Assembly: GCF_002872335.1 (NCBI RefSeq)
Contig: NZ_NJAG01000002.1
Span: 186,001 to 250,000, forward strand
DNA from: Siphonobacter sp. BAB-5405
GTDB taxonomy: Bacteria > Bacteroidota > Bacteroidia > Cytophagales > Spirosomataceae
Length of the DNA stretch: 64,000 nucleotides
Direction: 5' to 3'
The translations under genes were made by a program, and so were the position numbers. This document shows, piece by piece, positions 43,523 through 52,908 of this stretch (position 1 is the first letter of the stretch; each line of letters starts with the position of its first letter). Under the pieces are notes generated by a model, which saw nothing but the letters and a program-made list of their open reading frames with translations, did no database searches and had not been told where the DNA came from.

Positions 43523-45783
43523 ATACGCAATATATCGGAAAGCCTACCTCCCGCGTGGATGGCCGGGCGAAAGTAACCGGACAGGCCAAGTACGCCGGCG
43601 AATTTCAGGTACCCGGCTTAGCCTACGGGGTCGTTGTATCCAGTGCCATTGCCAAAGGAACGATCGCCACAATCGACACGTCGAAAGCCCTGGCTCTCGA
43701 AGGCGTGATTCAGGTGTTCACTCACGAAAATGTATCGGGACTGGCCTGGTTTGACAAGAGCTACAAAGACCAGGACTCCCCACCGGGTTCGCCCTTTCGA
43801 CCGCTGCACAATTCAGAAATCAAATTTAGTCAGCAACCGATCGCACTGGTCGTTGCTGAAAGTTTTGAACTGGCCCGGTACGCGGCTTCGCTAGTGCACG
43901 TGGAATACGAACATTCCGAAAAACCCATCGAAGCCGAATTGCGGGCTCACCTCGACAAAGCTTTTGATCCGGGCAAAGGAAAGCAGGGTTACAAGAAGCC
44001 GAAAAATCGGGGAAACTTCGCGAAAGAATTCGCCAAAGCCCCCATTCACTTCAACTCGGAGTACTACCACGGAGCGGAGCACCACAATCCGATGGAAATG
44101 CACGCCTCGACGGTTATTTACGACGAAGACGATCACCTCACCATCTACGACAAAACCCAGGGTGTTTTCAATAGTCAGAGTTACGTTGCGGGTATTTTCG
44201 GCTTGTCGAAAAAACGGGTTCGTATTCTTTCACCCTTTGTGGGCGGTGCCTTCGGTTCGGGTTTACGGCCCCAGTATCAGCTTTTCATGGCGGTACTGGC
44301 CGCGTTAGAACTCAAGCGTTCGGTTCGCGTGACGCTGACCCGGCAGCAAATGTTCTCCTTTGGCCACCGTCCGGCTACCTTACAGAAAATGTCCCTGGCC
44401 GCGACCGAGGATGGCACTTTACAGGCCATGCGTCACGAGGCCATTTCGGAAACGTCCCGTTTTGAAAATTACACCGAAACAATTGTGGACTGGTCGGGAG
44501 CCATGTACAAATGTGACAACGTGGCCTACGATTACCAGCTGGTTAAACTGGATGCGTATACACCATTGGACATGCGGGCTCCGGGAGCAGCGACGGGCGT
44601 GTACGCAATTGAATGTGCGATGGACGAGCTGGCCCATAAGCTCAACATGGACCCCGTGGCCTTACGCCTGAAAAACTACACGGAAGAAGACGCCAACAAG
44701 GGAAAACCCTATTCCAGTAAGGAACTCAAAGCCTGTTACCAGCAAGGAGCCGACCGCTTTGGCTGGTCCCAGCGAAACCCGGAGCCGCGTTCGATGCGGG
44801 ATGGCAACACGCTGATTGGCTGGGGTATGGCGACGGGGATGTGGGATTCCATGTTTGTACCCTGCCGGGCGAAGGCCTTTCTGTCCGCGGATGGGAAGTT
44901 GACCGTCAGCAGTGGTACGTCCGATATTGGTACGGGTACCTATACCATCATGACGCAGATTGCCGCTGAAACGGTAGGCCTTCCCATCGAACAGGTGACC
45001 TTTAAGCTGGGTGACTCTTCCCTCCCACTGGCGTACCTCGAAGGAGGTTCCGCAACGGCAGCATCGGTTGGAAACGCGGTACGCATTGCCTGCGAAAACA
45101 TTCGCGAAAAGCTGATCCGACTGCTGAGCAAAACCAGTTACGCTCCCCTGGCCGATGTACCGGCGGAAGAACTTGTATTTGGCGATGGGAAAATTCAGCT
45201 CAAATCCGATCCTCAGATCAGTATTTCTATGAGCGATCTGATGAAACTGGCGGGCGAAAATTATTTGGAAGACACGGCTACGGCCATTCCGAATATGATT
45301 AAGCAAATGCCCTATGCCCGTAACGTACACTCTGCCGTATTTGTGGAAGTACGCGTGGATGAAGATTTCGGTACCGTTAGGGTGAGTCGCATGGTGAGTG
45401 CGATTGCGGGAGGTCGGATTCTGAATCCGAAAACGGCCCGCAGTCAGATTCTCGGCGGGATGGTTTGGGGACTAAGTAAGGCTCTGGAGGAAACGAGTGA
45501 AGTGGATTCCAACTTCGGTCGTTTCATGAACCACAATTACGCGGAATACCACATTCCGGTTAACGCCGACATCCCCGAAGAATTTGAAGTCATTTTCGTC
45601 GAAGAACAGGACGATATTGTGAACCCGATGGGTACAAAAGGCCTGGGTGAAATCGGGATCGTAGGGGTAGCTCCGGCGATTGCTAATGCGGTCTTCCACG
45701 CCACGGGCAAACGCGTACACGTGCTGCCGATTACGCTGGATAAGCTGATTGTGGAGCACGAAGATTCGGCAGTGCCTTTATAA
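43519..45783 (+). CDS. paoC: molybdenum hydroxylase, molybdopterin subunit (PaoC-type)
   Basis: A 754-aa catalytic subunit. N-terminal substrate-channel domain (GRAKVTGQAKYAGEF), Moco-binding segments GGAFGSGLRPQ and RAPGAATGVYA, SDIGTGTYTIMTQIAAE, and the C-terminal GTKGLGEIGIVG with the catalytic glutamate. It oxidises aldehydes or heterocycles with water as oxygen donor. No Moco chaperone (PaoD/XdhC) is in the window. Confidence 0.94.
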   Translation: MNTQYIGKPTSRVDGRAKVTGQAKYAGEFQVPGLAYGVVVSSAIAKGTIATIDTSKALALEGVIQVFTHENVSGLAWFDKSYKDQDSPPGSPFRPLHNSEIKFSQQPIALVVAESFELARYAASLVHVEYEHSEKPIEAELRAHLDKAFDPGKGKQGYKKPKNRGNFAKEFAKAPIHFNSEYYHGAEHHNPMEMHASTVIYDEDDHLTIYDKTQGVFNSQSYVAGIFGLSKKRVRILSPFVGGAFGSGLRPQYQLFMAVLAALELKRSVRVTLTRQQMFSFGHRPATLQKMSLAATEDGTLQAMRHEAISETSRFENYTETIVDWSGAMYKCDNVAYDYQLVKLDAYTPLDMRAPGAATGVYAIECAMDELAHKLNMDPVALRLKNYTEEDANKGKPYSSKELKACYQQGADRFGWSQRNPEPRSMRDGNTLIGWGMATGMWDSMFVPCRAKAFLSADGKLTVSSGTSDIGTGTYTIMTQIAAETVGLPIEQVTFKLGDSSLPLAYLEGGSATAASVGNAVRIACENIREKLIRLLSKTSYAPLADVPAEELVFGDGKIQLKSDPQISISMSDLMKLAGENYLEDTATAIPNMIKQMPYARNVHSAVFVEVRVDEDFGTVRVSRMVSAIAGGRILNPKTARSQILGGMVWGLSKALEETSEVDSNFGRFMNHNYAEYHIPVNADIPEEFEVIFVEEQDDIVNPMGTKGLGEIGIVGVAPAIANAVFHATGKRVHVLPITLDKLIVEHEDSAVPL

Positions 45784-45811
45784 TCTGGTTTAGGATCAGA
45801 TTCTGAGTAAC

Positions 45812-45843
45812 AAAAAGTCCCGCAGGATCCTGCGGGACTTTTT
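45812..45843. terminator. rho-independent terminator of pao operon
   Basis: Perfect 14-bp stem AAAAAGTCCCGCAG/CTGCGGGACTTTTT with loop GATC. Confidence 0.95.
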
Positions 45844-45954
45844 GTTGGGTCAGGCTGAACGTTTAGAAATTATTTCCAGCCTGCGACTTCGTTTCTATAC
45901 GTTTGAACGACCTATGCATTTTTATTTTCCGTTTGAATGCGGGATTTTTGTCGC

Positions 45955-46431
45955 ATGATTACACTTCGTCAAACGGATTTTTCTGCGGCTGATCTGGATC
46001 AAATCCGGTTTATCTTCCAGGAGTACGCCGACGCACTCGGCATTAATTTATCCTTCCAGAATTTTGAACAGGAATTACAAACGCTGGCTCAGGTGTACGG
46101 TCCACCCCGGGGCTGTGTATTACTGGCCGAAGACGAAAGTCAACGGGTAGTCGGTTGCGTAGCCGTAAAACCTTTGAAAGAAGCGGGCGTTTGTGAGATG
46201 AAACGCCTGTACGTATCGCCCTCGCAGCGGAACACGGGTTTGGGCCGGCAACTGGCTGAAGCCATTATTGCTTTCGCTCGCGAAGCGGGTTATACGACTA
46301 TGAAACTCGACAGCTTACAGAGTCTGACCGCCGCCCTGCGACTGTACGAACAACTCGGCTTTGTGTCGACGGCCCCGTATGTCTACAACCCCTTACCGGA
46401 AGCCGTGTATCTGGAAAAGTCCTTGCGTTAA
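45955..46431 (+). CDS. GNAT family N-acetyltransferase
   Basis: 158 aa from ATG 45955 (MITLRQTDFSAADL). Acetyl-CoA binding segment KRLYVSPSQRNTGLGRQL (R/Q-x-x-G-x-G/A) after CEMKRLYV, then LYEQLGFVSTAPY near the end. Acceptor unknown. Its 3' end overlaps the converging kinase gene by 4 bases. Confidence 0.9.
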   Translation: MITLRQTDFSAADLDQIRFIFQEYADALGINLSFQNFEQELQTLAQVYGPPRGCVLLAEDESQRVVGCVAVKPLKEAGVCEMKRLYVSPSQRNTGLGRQLAEAIIAFAREAGYTTMKLDSLQSLTAALRLYEQLGFVSTAPYVYNPLPEAVYLEKSLR

Positions 46432-47897
46432 ATCGCTTTTGTGGCTTCGTACAACTTCATAAACCGTTCAAAAATACGCTGGTACTGGGCGGTATGATTC
46501 AGGTCTGGATTAAAAGTCTTCCGAATTTTCAGGCTATTCATCCGCTCCTGGTAATCGTCAATAACCTGCTCGGCTTTCATCCCCATCAATGCGGCACCCC
46601 AGGCACCGGCTTCTACGGTTTCGGGCAGACATACGGGTTTACCGCATACATCCGCCAGCAGTTGTACCCAGAAAGGGCTTTTGGCAAAGCCGCCGGACGC
46701 GTAGATTTCGGTAATCTGTTCGCGGTCTTCCAGGATTTTGACGATGGAATACGTGTGCAGACAAATACCTTCGAGTACCGCCCGAACCAGATGCGAAGCG
46801 GTATGCTGTAAGGTCAATCCGTGAAAGCCGCCCTTGGCGTGTACATTCCAGATGGGAGCCCGTTCACCGAGCAGGTACGGCAAGAAGAGTAAATCATTGG
46901 CTCCAGTTGGACTTTCAGCCGCCAGCGTACTGAGTTCTTCTTCCGATTTATCGGGAAAAAGGGTTTCGCCCAGCCACTGAAAAATGACGCCTCCTGAATT
47001 CGTACCTCCCCCAATGATAAAGGTTTCCGTATCGAGTAGATAACAAAAGGTTCGCATGTGTTCGTCCAGCAGGGGTTGCCGGGCACTCACCCGTACCGCC
47101 CCGCTCGTACCGATGGTTACGGCCACCCGACCCGGTACCACCGCTCCGGTACCCAGGTTTGCCACACAGCCATCGGACGCTCCAATGATCAGTTTGGTCT
47201 GCTCCGTTACTACTGCATCACTGGTGATCTGTAACTGTTGTTTCAGGGGATCCGAAACAGGAAAACTGTGATAGGGAGAGACGGTCGCAGAGAGTTTTTC
47301 CGCCGGAATACCCGCCGTTTTCAGTGCCTGTTCATTCCATTTTAACTCCCGCAAATCAAACATGGCCGTTGCCGAAGCGATCGAATAATCCACCACCCAT
47401 TCGCCCGTCAATCGGTACCAGATTAATTCTTTAATTCCGACGAATTTATAAGCCTTGTGTACCAGTTCGGGTTCGTACTTCTGCAACCACATCAGTTTAC
47501 AGAGCGGCACCATGGGATGCAGGGGTGTCCCACAAGCCTGAAACAATTCTTTTCCCAGGGGTGTACCAATCAGCGATTCAGCCTCTTCCGTAGCCCGATT
47601 ATCCGCCCAGATGATCAGGTTGCTAAGCGGCTGGCCTGCTTCATCAACGGCCAGCACACTATGCATGGCCGAGCAAAACGTGATGGTACGTACGGGAGCA
47701 TCTAAGGCATGGAGAACGGTCTGCAGACACGTATGCACCGCCTGATAAATGACTTCGGCATCCAGTTCGCTGTAATCCGGTTGCGGGTGAATCATTTCGT
47801 AGCCCACACTATGATGACCCTTCACTTCACCCCCTTCGGTGAAAGCCACTACTTTTGTATTGGTGGTTCCGATGTCTACTCCAATCCAGTATTCCAA
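46428..47897 (-). CDS. FGGY carbohydrate kinase, gluconokinase-like
   Basis: A 489-aa two-domain sugar kinase. N-terminal phosphate loop GVDIGTTNTKVVAF, CSAMHSVLAVD and WADNRATEEA, central GASDGCVANLGTG, GTSGAVRV and late GGFAKSPFWVQLLADV with GAWGAALMG. It resembles the gluconate branch of FGGY kinases, but xylulose cannot be excluded. Catalyses ATP-dependent sugar or sugar-acid phosphorylation. Single gene. Confidence 0.85.
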   Translation of the reverse strand: MEYWIGVDIGTTNTKVVAFTEGGEVKGHHSVGYEMIHPQPDYSELDAEVIYQAVHTCLQTVLHALDAPVRTITFCSAMHSVLAVDEAGQPLSNLIIWADNRATEEAESLIGTPLGKELFQACGTPLHPMVPLCKLMWLQKYEPELVHKAYKFVGIKELIWYRLTGEWVVDYSIASATAMFDLRELKWNEQALKTAGIPAEKLSATVSPYHSFPVSDPLKQQLQITSDAVVTEQTKLIIGASDGCVANLGTGAVVPGRVAVTIGTSGAVRVSARQPLLDEHMRTFCYLLDTETFIIGGGTNSGGVIFQWLGETLFPDKSEEELSTLAAESPTGANDLLFLPYLLGERAPIWNVHAKGGFHGLTLQHTASHLVRAVLEGICLHTYSIVKILEDREQITEIYASGGFAKSPFWVQLLADVCGKPVCLPETVEAGAWGAALMGMKAEQVIDDYQERMNSLKIRKTFNPDLNHTAQYQRIFERFMKLYEATKAI

Positions 47898-48022
47898 CTT
47901 TTTTATCTTTTAAGCGGTTTTAACGTTTTACCGGGCATCGCCAACGTCTTTGTAAGTATTTGAAATCAATGATTCCCACGTATTTTTTCCAAACTTAGCA
48001 GTTTCATTTAGTTCTTAAAGCC

Positions 48023-48894
48023 ATGACCTACCCAGCCTCCGAATTAATTCTCAACGCCGACGGGAGTATTTATCACCTTCGGTTGTTGCCCGAAGATGTA
48101 GCCGATACCGTGCTTGTGGTAGGCGATCCGACCGCGTAAGTATGATTTCCCAGTTCTTTGACCGAATTGAAGTAAAAAAACAGCATCGAGAATTTGTCAC
48201 GCACACGGGCTCCATTGGCAAGAAGCGATTTACCGTCGTTTCCTCCGGCATCGGTGCCGATAATGTGGAAATTGTCATGACGGAACTTGACGCGGTCCGT
48301 AATATTGATTTAAAACGCCGGGAACCCCTGTCGGGTTTGAATCCGCTCAAAATTATCCGTATTGGTACCTCGGGCAGTTTGCAACAGGACATCCCGCTGG
48401 GCTCGGTGGTGGCCTCTTCTGCGGGGGTGGGTCTGGATGGACTGCTCGACTTTTATGCTACGGATGAGTCCTTGTGGGCTCCGGAATTTTGTGCGGAAAT
48501 TCGACAGACCCTCCAGCTACGGTTGCAACCCTATGCGGTAGAAGCCTCTACTCCCCTGCTCAACGGCATCACGTCGCGACTCATTCCGAATCTGTATACG
48601 GGCATTACGCTGACCTGTCCCGGTTTTTACGCTCCGCAGGGACGAGCCCTGCGTCTTTCCCCGCAGGTACCTAACTCTATTTCCTTACTCCAGCAATTCA
48701 GCTGGAATGGTAACCGCATTACCAACTTCGAAATGGAAACGGCGGCGTATTACCTCTTTGGTAAACTTCTGGGCCACGAAATGCTCTCGCTCAGTGCCAT
48801 TGTTGCCAACCGGGTCAGTAATGAATTTGCTTCGGAACCGGAGAAGATTGTCCAGAAACTGATTCGTGATACCTTAGACTGGTTAGTAGCCTAA
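48023..48894 (+). pseudogene. nucleoside phosphorylase, frameshifted near N-terminus
   Basis: ATG 48023 begins MTYPASELILNADGS and reads to VVGDPTA then a stop. Restoring one base near 48130 gives VVGDPDRVSMISQFF, the usual phosphorylase motif, and joins the frame that runs on to 48894 (ATG 48142). That part has VVSSGIGADNVEIVMTEL, GTSGSLQQDIPLGS and NFEMETAAYYLFG, landmarks of the PNP/uridine phosphorylase superfamily. The full protein would be about 290 aa. The single-base loss is either a real inactivation or an assembly error; an intact family protein is expected. Confidence 0.85.
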
Positions 48895-48909
48895 GCCATG
48901 CCAGCCCGA

Positions 48910-48948
48910 AATAACTCCCTTCTACTTTCTATGAGCAGGGAGTTATTT
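48910..48948. terminator. rho-independent terminator
   Basis: AATAACTCCCT/AGGGAGTTATT around a 16-base loop, just after the phosphorylase gene. Confidence 0.85.
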
Positions 48949-49204
48949 GACTTTTTACCAGCGGCTATTTATTCTTTCGTCATGCCTGGTAAAGCTAATT
49001 TTCCAACGCTTTAAAAAATTTAAGGAGACGAAACATCCTGAAAATCAATACAAGGCACTTTTTTTAAAAAAATATTAGTCTACTTATTCTATAGAGTATA
49101 AATTATAATATATCTTTGTAGCCGTAATCAAAGACCCTTTACCAAACTTTAATCCTATCAAACCTCAAACTCTTTAAACGTTTTCAGACCAATTATCCAA
49201 TACG
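48949..49204. other. AT-rich region upstream of tRNA
   Basis: Contains TATCTTTG (49111-49118), a good -7 element that would start transcription about 80 bases before the tRNA. No ORF seen. Confidence 0.45.
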
Positions 49205-49275
49205 GGCTGTGTGGTCGAGTGGAGAGGCAGAGGCCTGCAAAGCCTCCGACGCGGGTTCGACTCCCGCCGCAGCCA
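49205..49275 (+). tRNA. tRNA-Cys (GCA)
   Basis: Acceptor GGCTGTG/CGCAGCC, anticodon stem GAGGC/GCCTC with loop CTGCAAA (anticodon GCA), T arm GCGGG-TTCGACT-CCCGC. The D stem is short (GTC/GGC). The discriminator base appears to be A, not the U usual for tRNA-Cys; CCA is not encoded. Confidence 0.93.
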
Positions 49276-49302
49276 CTACCTAAAGCTTAATCCCCACGAG
49301 AC

Positions 49303-49917
49303 ATGCTGTACGAAATTGAAGATGAATCAGGTGTAATTACTGCGGTACAAGTAAAGCCACTACCCCATCGCCGTCCGGAACGGGTTCTTCCTTTAAACCA
49401 GGGTCATACGGCTCCTTCTTTTCAGCTGAAAGCCAGCTCCGGTGTTTGGAACGCGACCCTCGCCGACCGGTTTCAAACGCAATCCGAACTGACCCTGGGA
49501 GAGTTAGTACAGCAACGTCCGCTGGTGTTGAGTTTTTATTGCCCCTGCTGGAATGCCTATGCGACTTCGCATTTGAGCTTTTTGCAGACTTTGCATCAAA
49601 ATATTCGGGGTTTGGGTGGCGATCTGCTCGTCTTATCCAACGAGCCCGCTCCGATGCTCCAGCAACTCGCCGACACGAAGGATCTGGATTTTAATCTGGC
49701 CTATGATCGGTATAATCAGATTGCCCGGAGTTTTGGGGTGTATTCAGACTCCCATCCGCTGTGGGAACGCGTGTCGGGCATTTCCGATGACGCCTATATC
49801 CCAGCCGTGTACGTCATTAATCGGCAGCGGCAAATCGTGTTTGATTTCATTGATGAAAATCTGACGAATACCTGCAACAGCCGTGCGTTACTGACGGCCC
49901 TGTACGACAATCGTTAG
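49303..49917 (+). CDS. peroxiredoxin-like (AhpC/TSA) family protein
   Basis: 204 aa, thioredoxin fold: hydrophobic strand PLVLSFYCPCWNAYATSHL carries a CPC pair where classical peroxiredoxins have PxxxTxxC, then LVLSNEPAP, LAYDRYNQIARSFGVY and a cis-Pro region IPAVYVINRQRQIVFDF. Redox-active by family, substrate unknown. It is 27 bases after the tRNA, so the two may share a promoter. Confidence 0.85.
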   Translation: MLYEIEDESGVITAVQVKPLPHRRPERVLPLNQGHTAPSFQLKASSGVWNATLADRFQTQSELTLGELVQQRPLVLSFYCPCWNAYATSHLSFLQTLHQNIRGLGGDLLVLSNEPAPMLQQLADTKDLDFNLAYDRYNQIARSFGVYSDSHPLWERVSGISDDAYIPAVYVINRQRQIVFDFIDENLTNTCNSRALLTALYDNR

Positions 49918-49975
49918 GATTCGATATAGTCCCTTTGGGGCAAGAGTTTAAGTAAGTGTGTATGCAATCAAGGTG

Positions 49976-50008
49976 AAAAATGCCGCTGGATTTTCCGGAG
50001 GCATTTTT
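49976..50008 (+). terminator. terminator of peroxiredoxin-like gene
   Basis: AAAAATGCC/GGCATTTTT with inner CCG pairing. Confidence 0.75.
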
Positions 50009-50052
50009 AGTTTTTGGGCCTACCTTCCTCAGAGAATAGTACCCTTATGAAT

Positions 50053-50083
50053 GAAAAAAGCGGTCCGTGTGCTACAGACCGCT
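50053..50083 (-). terminator. terminator of aminotransferase gene
   Basis: AGCGGTC/GACCGCT with an 11-base loop; on the minus strand it is followed by TTTTTT. Confidence 0.8.
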
Positions 50084-50104
50084 GTATTTTTAAAAGGTAT
50101 CAAA

Positions 50105-51268
50105 TCAGCTCACAAAGCCGGGCCACTGGCACAGGCGTTCAGCGGCTTTTTCTAAGGTTTCTTCGTCTTTGGCAAAGCAGAATCGCAGCAGCTTATGGTC
50201 GTTTTTCTGATGAAAAAACACGGACGTCGGAATGGAAGCTACGCCAATTTCTTTGGTCAGCCGCACCGCCAGTTCATAGTCCGGCACTTCGGTTTGGTAA
50301 GATAAATTCTGGAAAAACGTTCCCTGCGAAGGTTTCCATTGAAACGTTGATCCGGCCAGTTGCCGCAGGAAAAAGTCCCGCTTCTGCTGATAAAAAGCTG
50401 CCACGGATTCGTAGTGCTCGGGTTCATTCAGGTACTCGGCCAGGGCGTACTGGATGGGTGTCACCGTACTAAAGGTCAAATACTGATGCACTTTACGAAA
50501 CTCCGTACTCAGCTCAGCCGGAGCCAGGCAGTACCCTACTTTCCAGCCCGTTACGTGAAAAGTTTTCCCGAAGGACCCACACACAAACGTACGCTCCCGC
50601 AATTGCGGATGCTGAGCCAGCGATACATGCTTATAAGTATCGAAGGTGATGTGTTCATAAACTTCATCGGCAACCACCCAGATGTCGCGGTACTGAATGA
50701 GTGCAGCCAGCTGATCGAGGTCATTACGAGTCCAGACATAGCCCGTCGGGTTGTGGGGTGTGTTCAAGATGATCAGTCGCGTACGGTCAGTGATCTTGCG
50801 ACGTACCTCTTCCCAGTCGACCGCAAAATCAGGAGCGTCCAGGGTGACAAAGACGGGCGTTCCGCCATTGAGTTCGATGGCAGGAACGTAACTATCGTAC
50901 GCCGGTTCGAATACCAGTACCTCATCACCCGGCCGTACTACCGCCGTGATGGCTGCGAACAGAGCCTCAGTAGCTCCCGACGTGATGGTGATTTCCCGTT
51001 CCGGATGATACCCTTGCCCGTACTGGACTTCCGTTTTACGGGCCAGGGCCTCCCGGAGGGGCTGTACGCCCGTCATGGGAGCGTATTGATTGAAGCCTTT
51101 TCGTAGATACTTTTCAACCAGTGCCAGTAAGGCGGGTGACCCGTCGAAACCCGGAAATCCCTGCGATAAATTCAGGGCACCGTGTTCGGCGGCCAACTGG
51201 GACATGGTCGTAAAAATCGTGGTGCCGACTTTCGGCAATTTGGTTGTCAGGGAAGAAACAAGGGACAT
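50105..51268 (-). CDS. methionine aminotransferase-type PLP enzyme
   Basis: A 387-aa class I/II aminotransferase. N-terminal LNLSQGFPGFDG, NQYAPMTGVQPLREAL, SGATEALFAAI, LNTPHNPTG, VVADEVYEHITFD, and the PLP lysine in SFGKTFHVTGWKVGYC. Closest in pattern to YbdL-like methionine aminotransferases, which act in methionine recycling with aromatic or methionine keto acids; kynurenine aminotransferase activity is also possible. It ends one base before the next minus-strand gene's coordinates and is likely in an operon with it. Confidence 0.9.
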   Translation of the reverse strand: MSLVSSLTTKLPKVGTTIFTTMSQLAAEHGALNLSQGFPGFDGSPALLALVEKYLRKGFNQYAPMTGVQPLREALARKTEVQYGQGYHPEREITITSGATEALFAAITAVVRPGDEVLVFEPAYDSYVPAIELNGGTPVFVTLDAPDFAVDWEEVRRKITDRTRLIILNTPHNPTGYVWTRNDLDQLAALIQYRDIWVVADEVYEHITFDTYKHVSLAQHPQLRERTFVCGSFGKTFHVTGWKVGYCLAPAELSTEFRKVHQYLTFSTVTPIQYALAEYLNEPEHYESVAAFYQQKRDFFLRQLAGSTFQWKPSQGTFFQNLSYQTEVPDYELAVRLTKEIGVASIPTSVFFHQKNDHKLLRFCFAKDEETLEKAAERLCQWPGFVS

Positions 51269-51269
51269 A

Positions 51270-51584
51270 CTAGGATCTATTTACCGCAAGTTTAGCGGCT
51301 AGCTCGGCACTGGTGCTGTCTTCCGCGTAAACGCCGTAGGGACTGATCAGCGTACCTTTCTGGCCGCCGTGTGATTCGATTGCGTATACAATGAGATTGT
51401 CGTCCGGATCGGACATGCCTTCCAGACGAACCGTTTCTACAATTTCAAAGTCTTCGGGTTGCAGGCGTAGACGTTCCTGCGGACAGTGCAGAGTATCCGT
51501 TTCCAGGTTAAAATCCAACGTGTAGCCCTGATTTTTTAGCCGATTGAGTACGTCTACGAGGGTTTGTTCGGTAGGTTGTGCCAT
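51270..51584 (-). CDS. small conserved hypothetical protein, 104 aa
   Basis: Landmarks GYTLDFNLETDTLHCP, VRLEGMSDPDDNLIVYAI and SPYGVYAEDS match a small Bacteroidota family often wrongly named phosphoribosylpyrophosphate synthetase. It has no PRPP motif. Function unknown. Two bases separate it from the aminotransferase. Confidence 0.8.
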   Translation of the reverse strand: MAQPTEQTLVDVLNRLKNQGYTLDFNLETDTLHCPQERLRLQPEDFEIVETVRLEGMSDPDDNLIVYAIESHGGQKGTLISPYGVYAEDSTSAELAAKLAVNRS

Positions 51585-51606
51585 GGTAGGTTTACGTTAC
51601 ATGAAG

Positions 51607-51639
51607 AACTCCGGGCAAGTTAAGACTTTACCCGGAGTT
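51607..51639 (-). terminator. hairpin after sterol desaturase-like gene
   Basis: AACTCCGGG/CCCGGAGTT with a 15-base loop, between two minus-strand genes. Confidence 0.7.
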
Positions 51640-51657
51640 CCTGTTTTCGAACCTCCG

Positions 51658-52881
51658 TTATCTGGCTTCATTGTACACCCAATGCACGTACTGACGGCGG
51701 AGGTAATTCGACGTAAAGAGAATTACAATACTGGCCAGATTCAGTGTCAGTAGCCACCAGGGGTTATTGGTCAGGGCGTACGCGGTCAGGATCAGACTGC
51801 ATAAGCGGGCGTATTCCAGGTACAACACCCAGGTTTTCTTTTCCAGAATCGCTCCGATATTAATCAGACTCAGTAGGACAAACACCCCACCACCTACTTG
51901 TAAGGGGAACGGCCAGTACTGGTCCCAGAGAATCAGAAAAAACAGCAGTAGGGATACGACAACCAGTTGCCCAAGAATGTAGCTCCGCATCCGATGACTT
52001 ACCACAACTTCGGGATGCTGGGCAATGAAAATGGCCTCCAGCTCACCCCGTACGTGCGGATCAAAGTTGGCGGGACGACCAAAAATGACCTTCAATTTCG
52101 GGATAAAACCGGGCGTTTTTTTCACCGAAAGGGCAATTTCCAGCAAAAAATGAAAATGTTGCCAGAGGAAACTATAGCTTTTCAAGGGTTTCGTTAGCCC
52201 ATACACGGGTTCTTCGGTTTCCTCGATAAACGTACCGAAGAGCTTATCCCAAATGATCAGTACGTCCCCGTAGTTTTTATCGAGGTATAGCTCATTACTG
52301 GCGTGGTGAACCCGGTGGTGCGAAGGGGTTACGAAAATATACTCCAGCCAGCCCAGTTTGCCGACCAGTCGCGTATGCGTGAAAAAGGGATACGCTCCGT
52401 GAATCAGCAGCAAAGCGGTAATCATCTCGGCGGAGAAGCCCAACAGCGGCAATACGCACCAGAACGCCCCTCGTACCAATGCCTGAAACACCGTAATCCG
52501 AGCAGCTACGGTATAATTAAATTCATCACTCTGGTGGTGTACTACGTGAACGCCCCAAAACAGATTGATTTCGTGGGCAAATCGGTGGTACCAGTACCAG
52601 AGAAAGTCCGTCGCCAGAAAGAGCAGAATGAAGGTCCAGGCGTTTTCATGAATCGTAAACAGACCAAAGTTTCGCTGGATAAAATCAAACACGTAAAAGA
52701 ACAGGCTACTCACGTACAGGTCAGACAGCCGCTCGGCAATCCCAACACCCATATTGGTTACGGAGTCGGCAAAATGGTGCACCTTCCGCTCCATTCGTAA
52801 GGAAAGGTAATACTCAAGTCCAATAAAAAAGACAAACAGGGGAATGGCAAAGGCAAGAATGTTGATCTCCATACTATTCAT
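51658..52881 (-). CDS. sterol desaturase family protein, AGMO-like
   Basis: A 407-aa membrane di-iron enzyme with about eight helices. Histidine clusters HRFAHE (about 99), HVVHHQSDEFN (about 112) and SHHRVHHASNE (about 187). Size and the extra C-terminal membrane part resemble alkylglycerol monooxygenase (TMEM195-like) proteins. Expected reaction: O2-dependent hydroxylation or desaturation of a lipid; substrate unknown. Confidence 0.9.
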   Translation of the reverse strand: MNSMEINILAFAIPLFVFFIGLEYYLSLRMERKVHHFADSVTNMGVGIAERLSDLYVSSLFFYVFDFIQRNFGLFTIHENAWTFILLFLATDFLWYWYHRFAHEINLFWGVHVVHHQSDEFNYTVAARITVFQALVRGAFWCVLPLLGFSAEMITALLLIHGAYPFFTHTRLVGKLGWLEYIFVTPSHHRVHHASNELYLDKNYGDVLIIWDKLFGTFIEETEEPVYGLTKPLKSYSFLWQHFHFLLEIALSVKKTPGFIPKLKVIFGRPANFDPHVRGELEAIFIAQHPEVVVSHRMRSYILGQLVVVSLLLFFLILWDQYWPFPLQVGGGVFVLLSLINIGAILEKKTWVLYLEYARLCSLILTAYALTNNPWWLLTLNLASIVILFTSNYLRRQYVHWVYNEAR

Positions 52882-52908
52882 AGGGAGGCAAAAGATTATA
52901 GTATAAAT

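Noticed and set aside
44662-45330. Leftward 222-codon frame
   Set aside because: Antisense shadow of the molybdopterin subunit gene.
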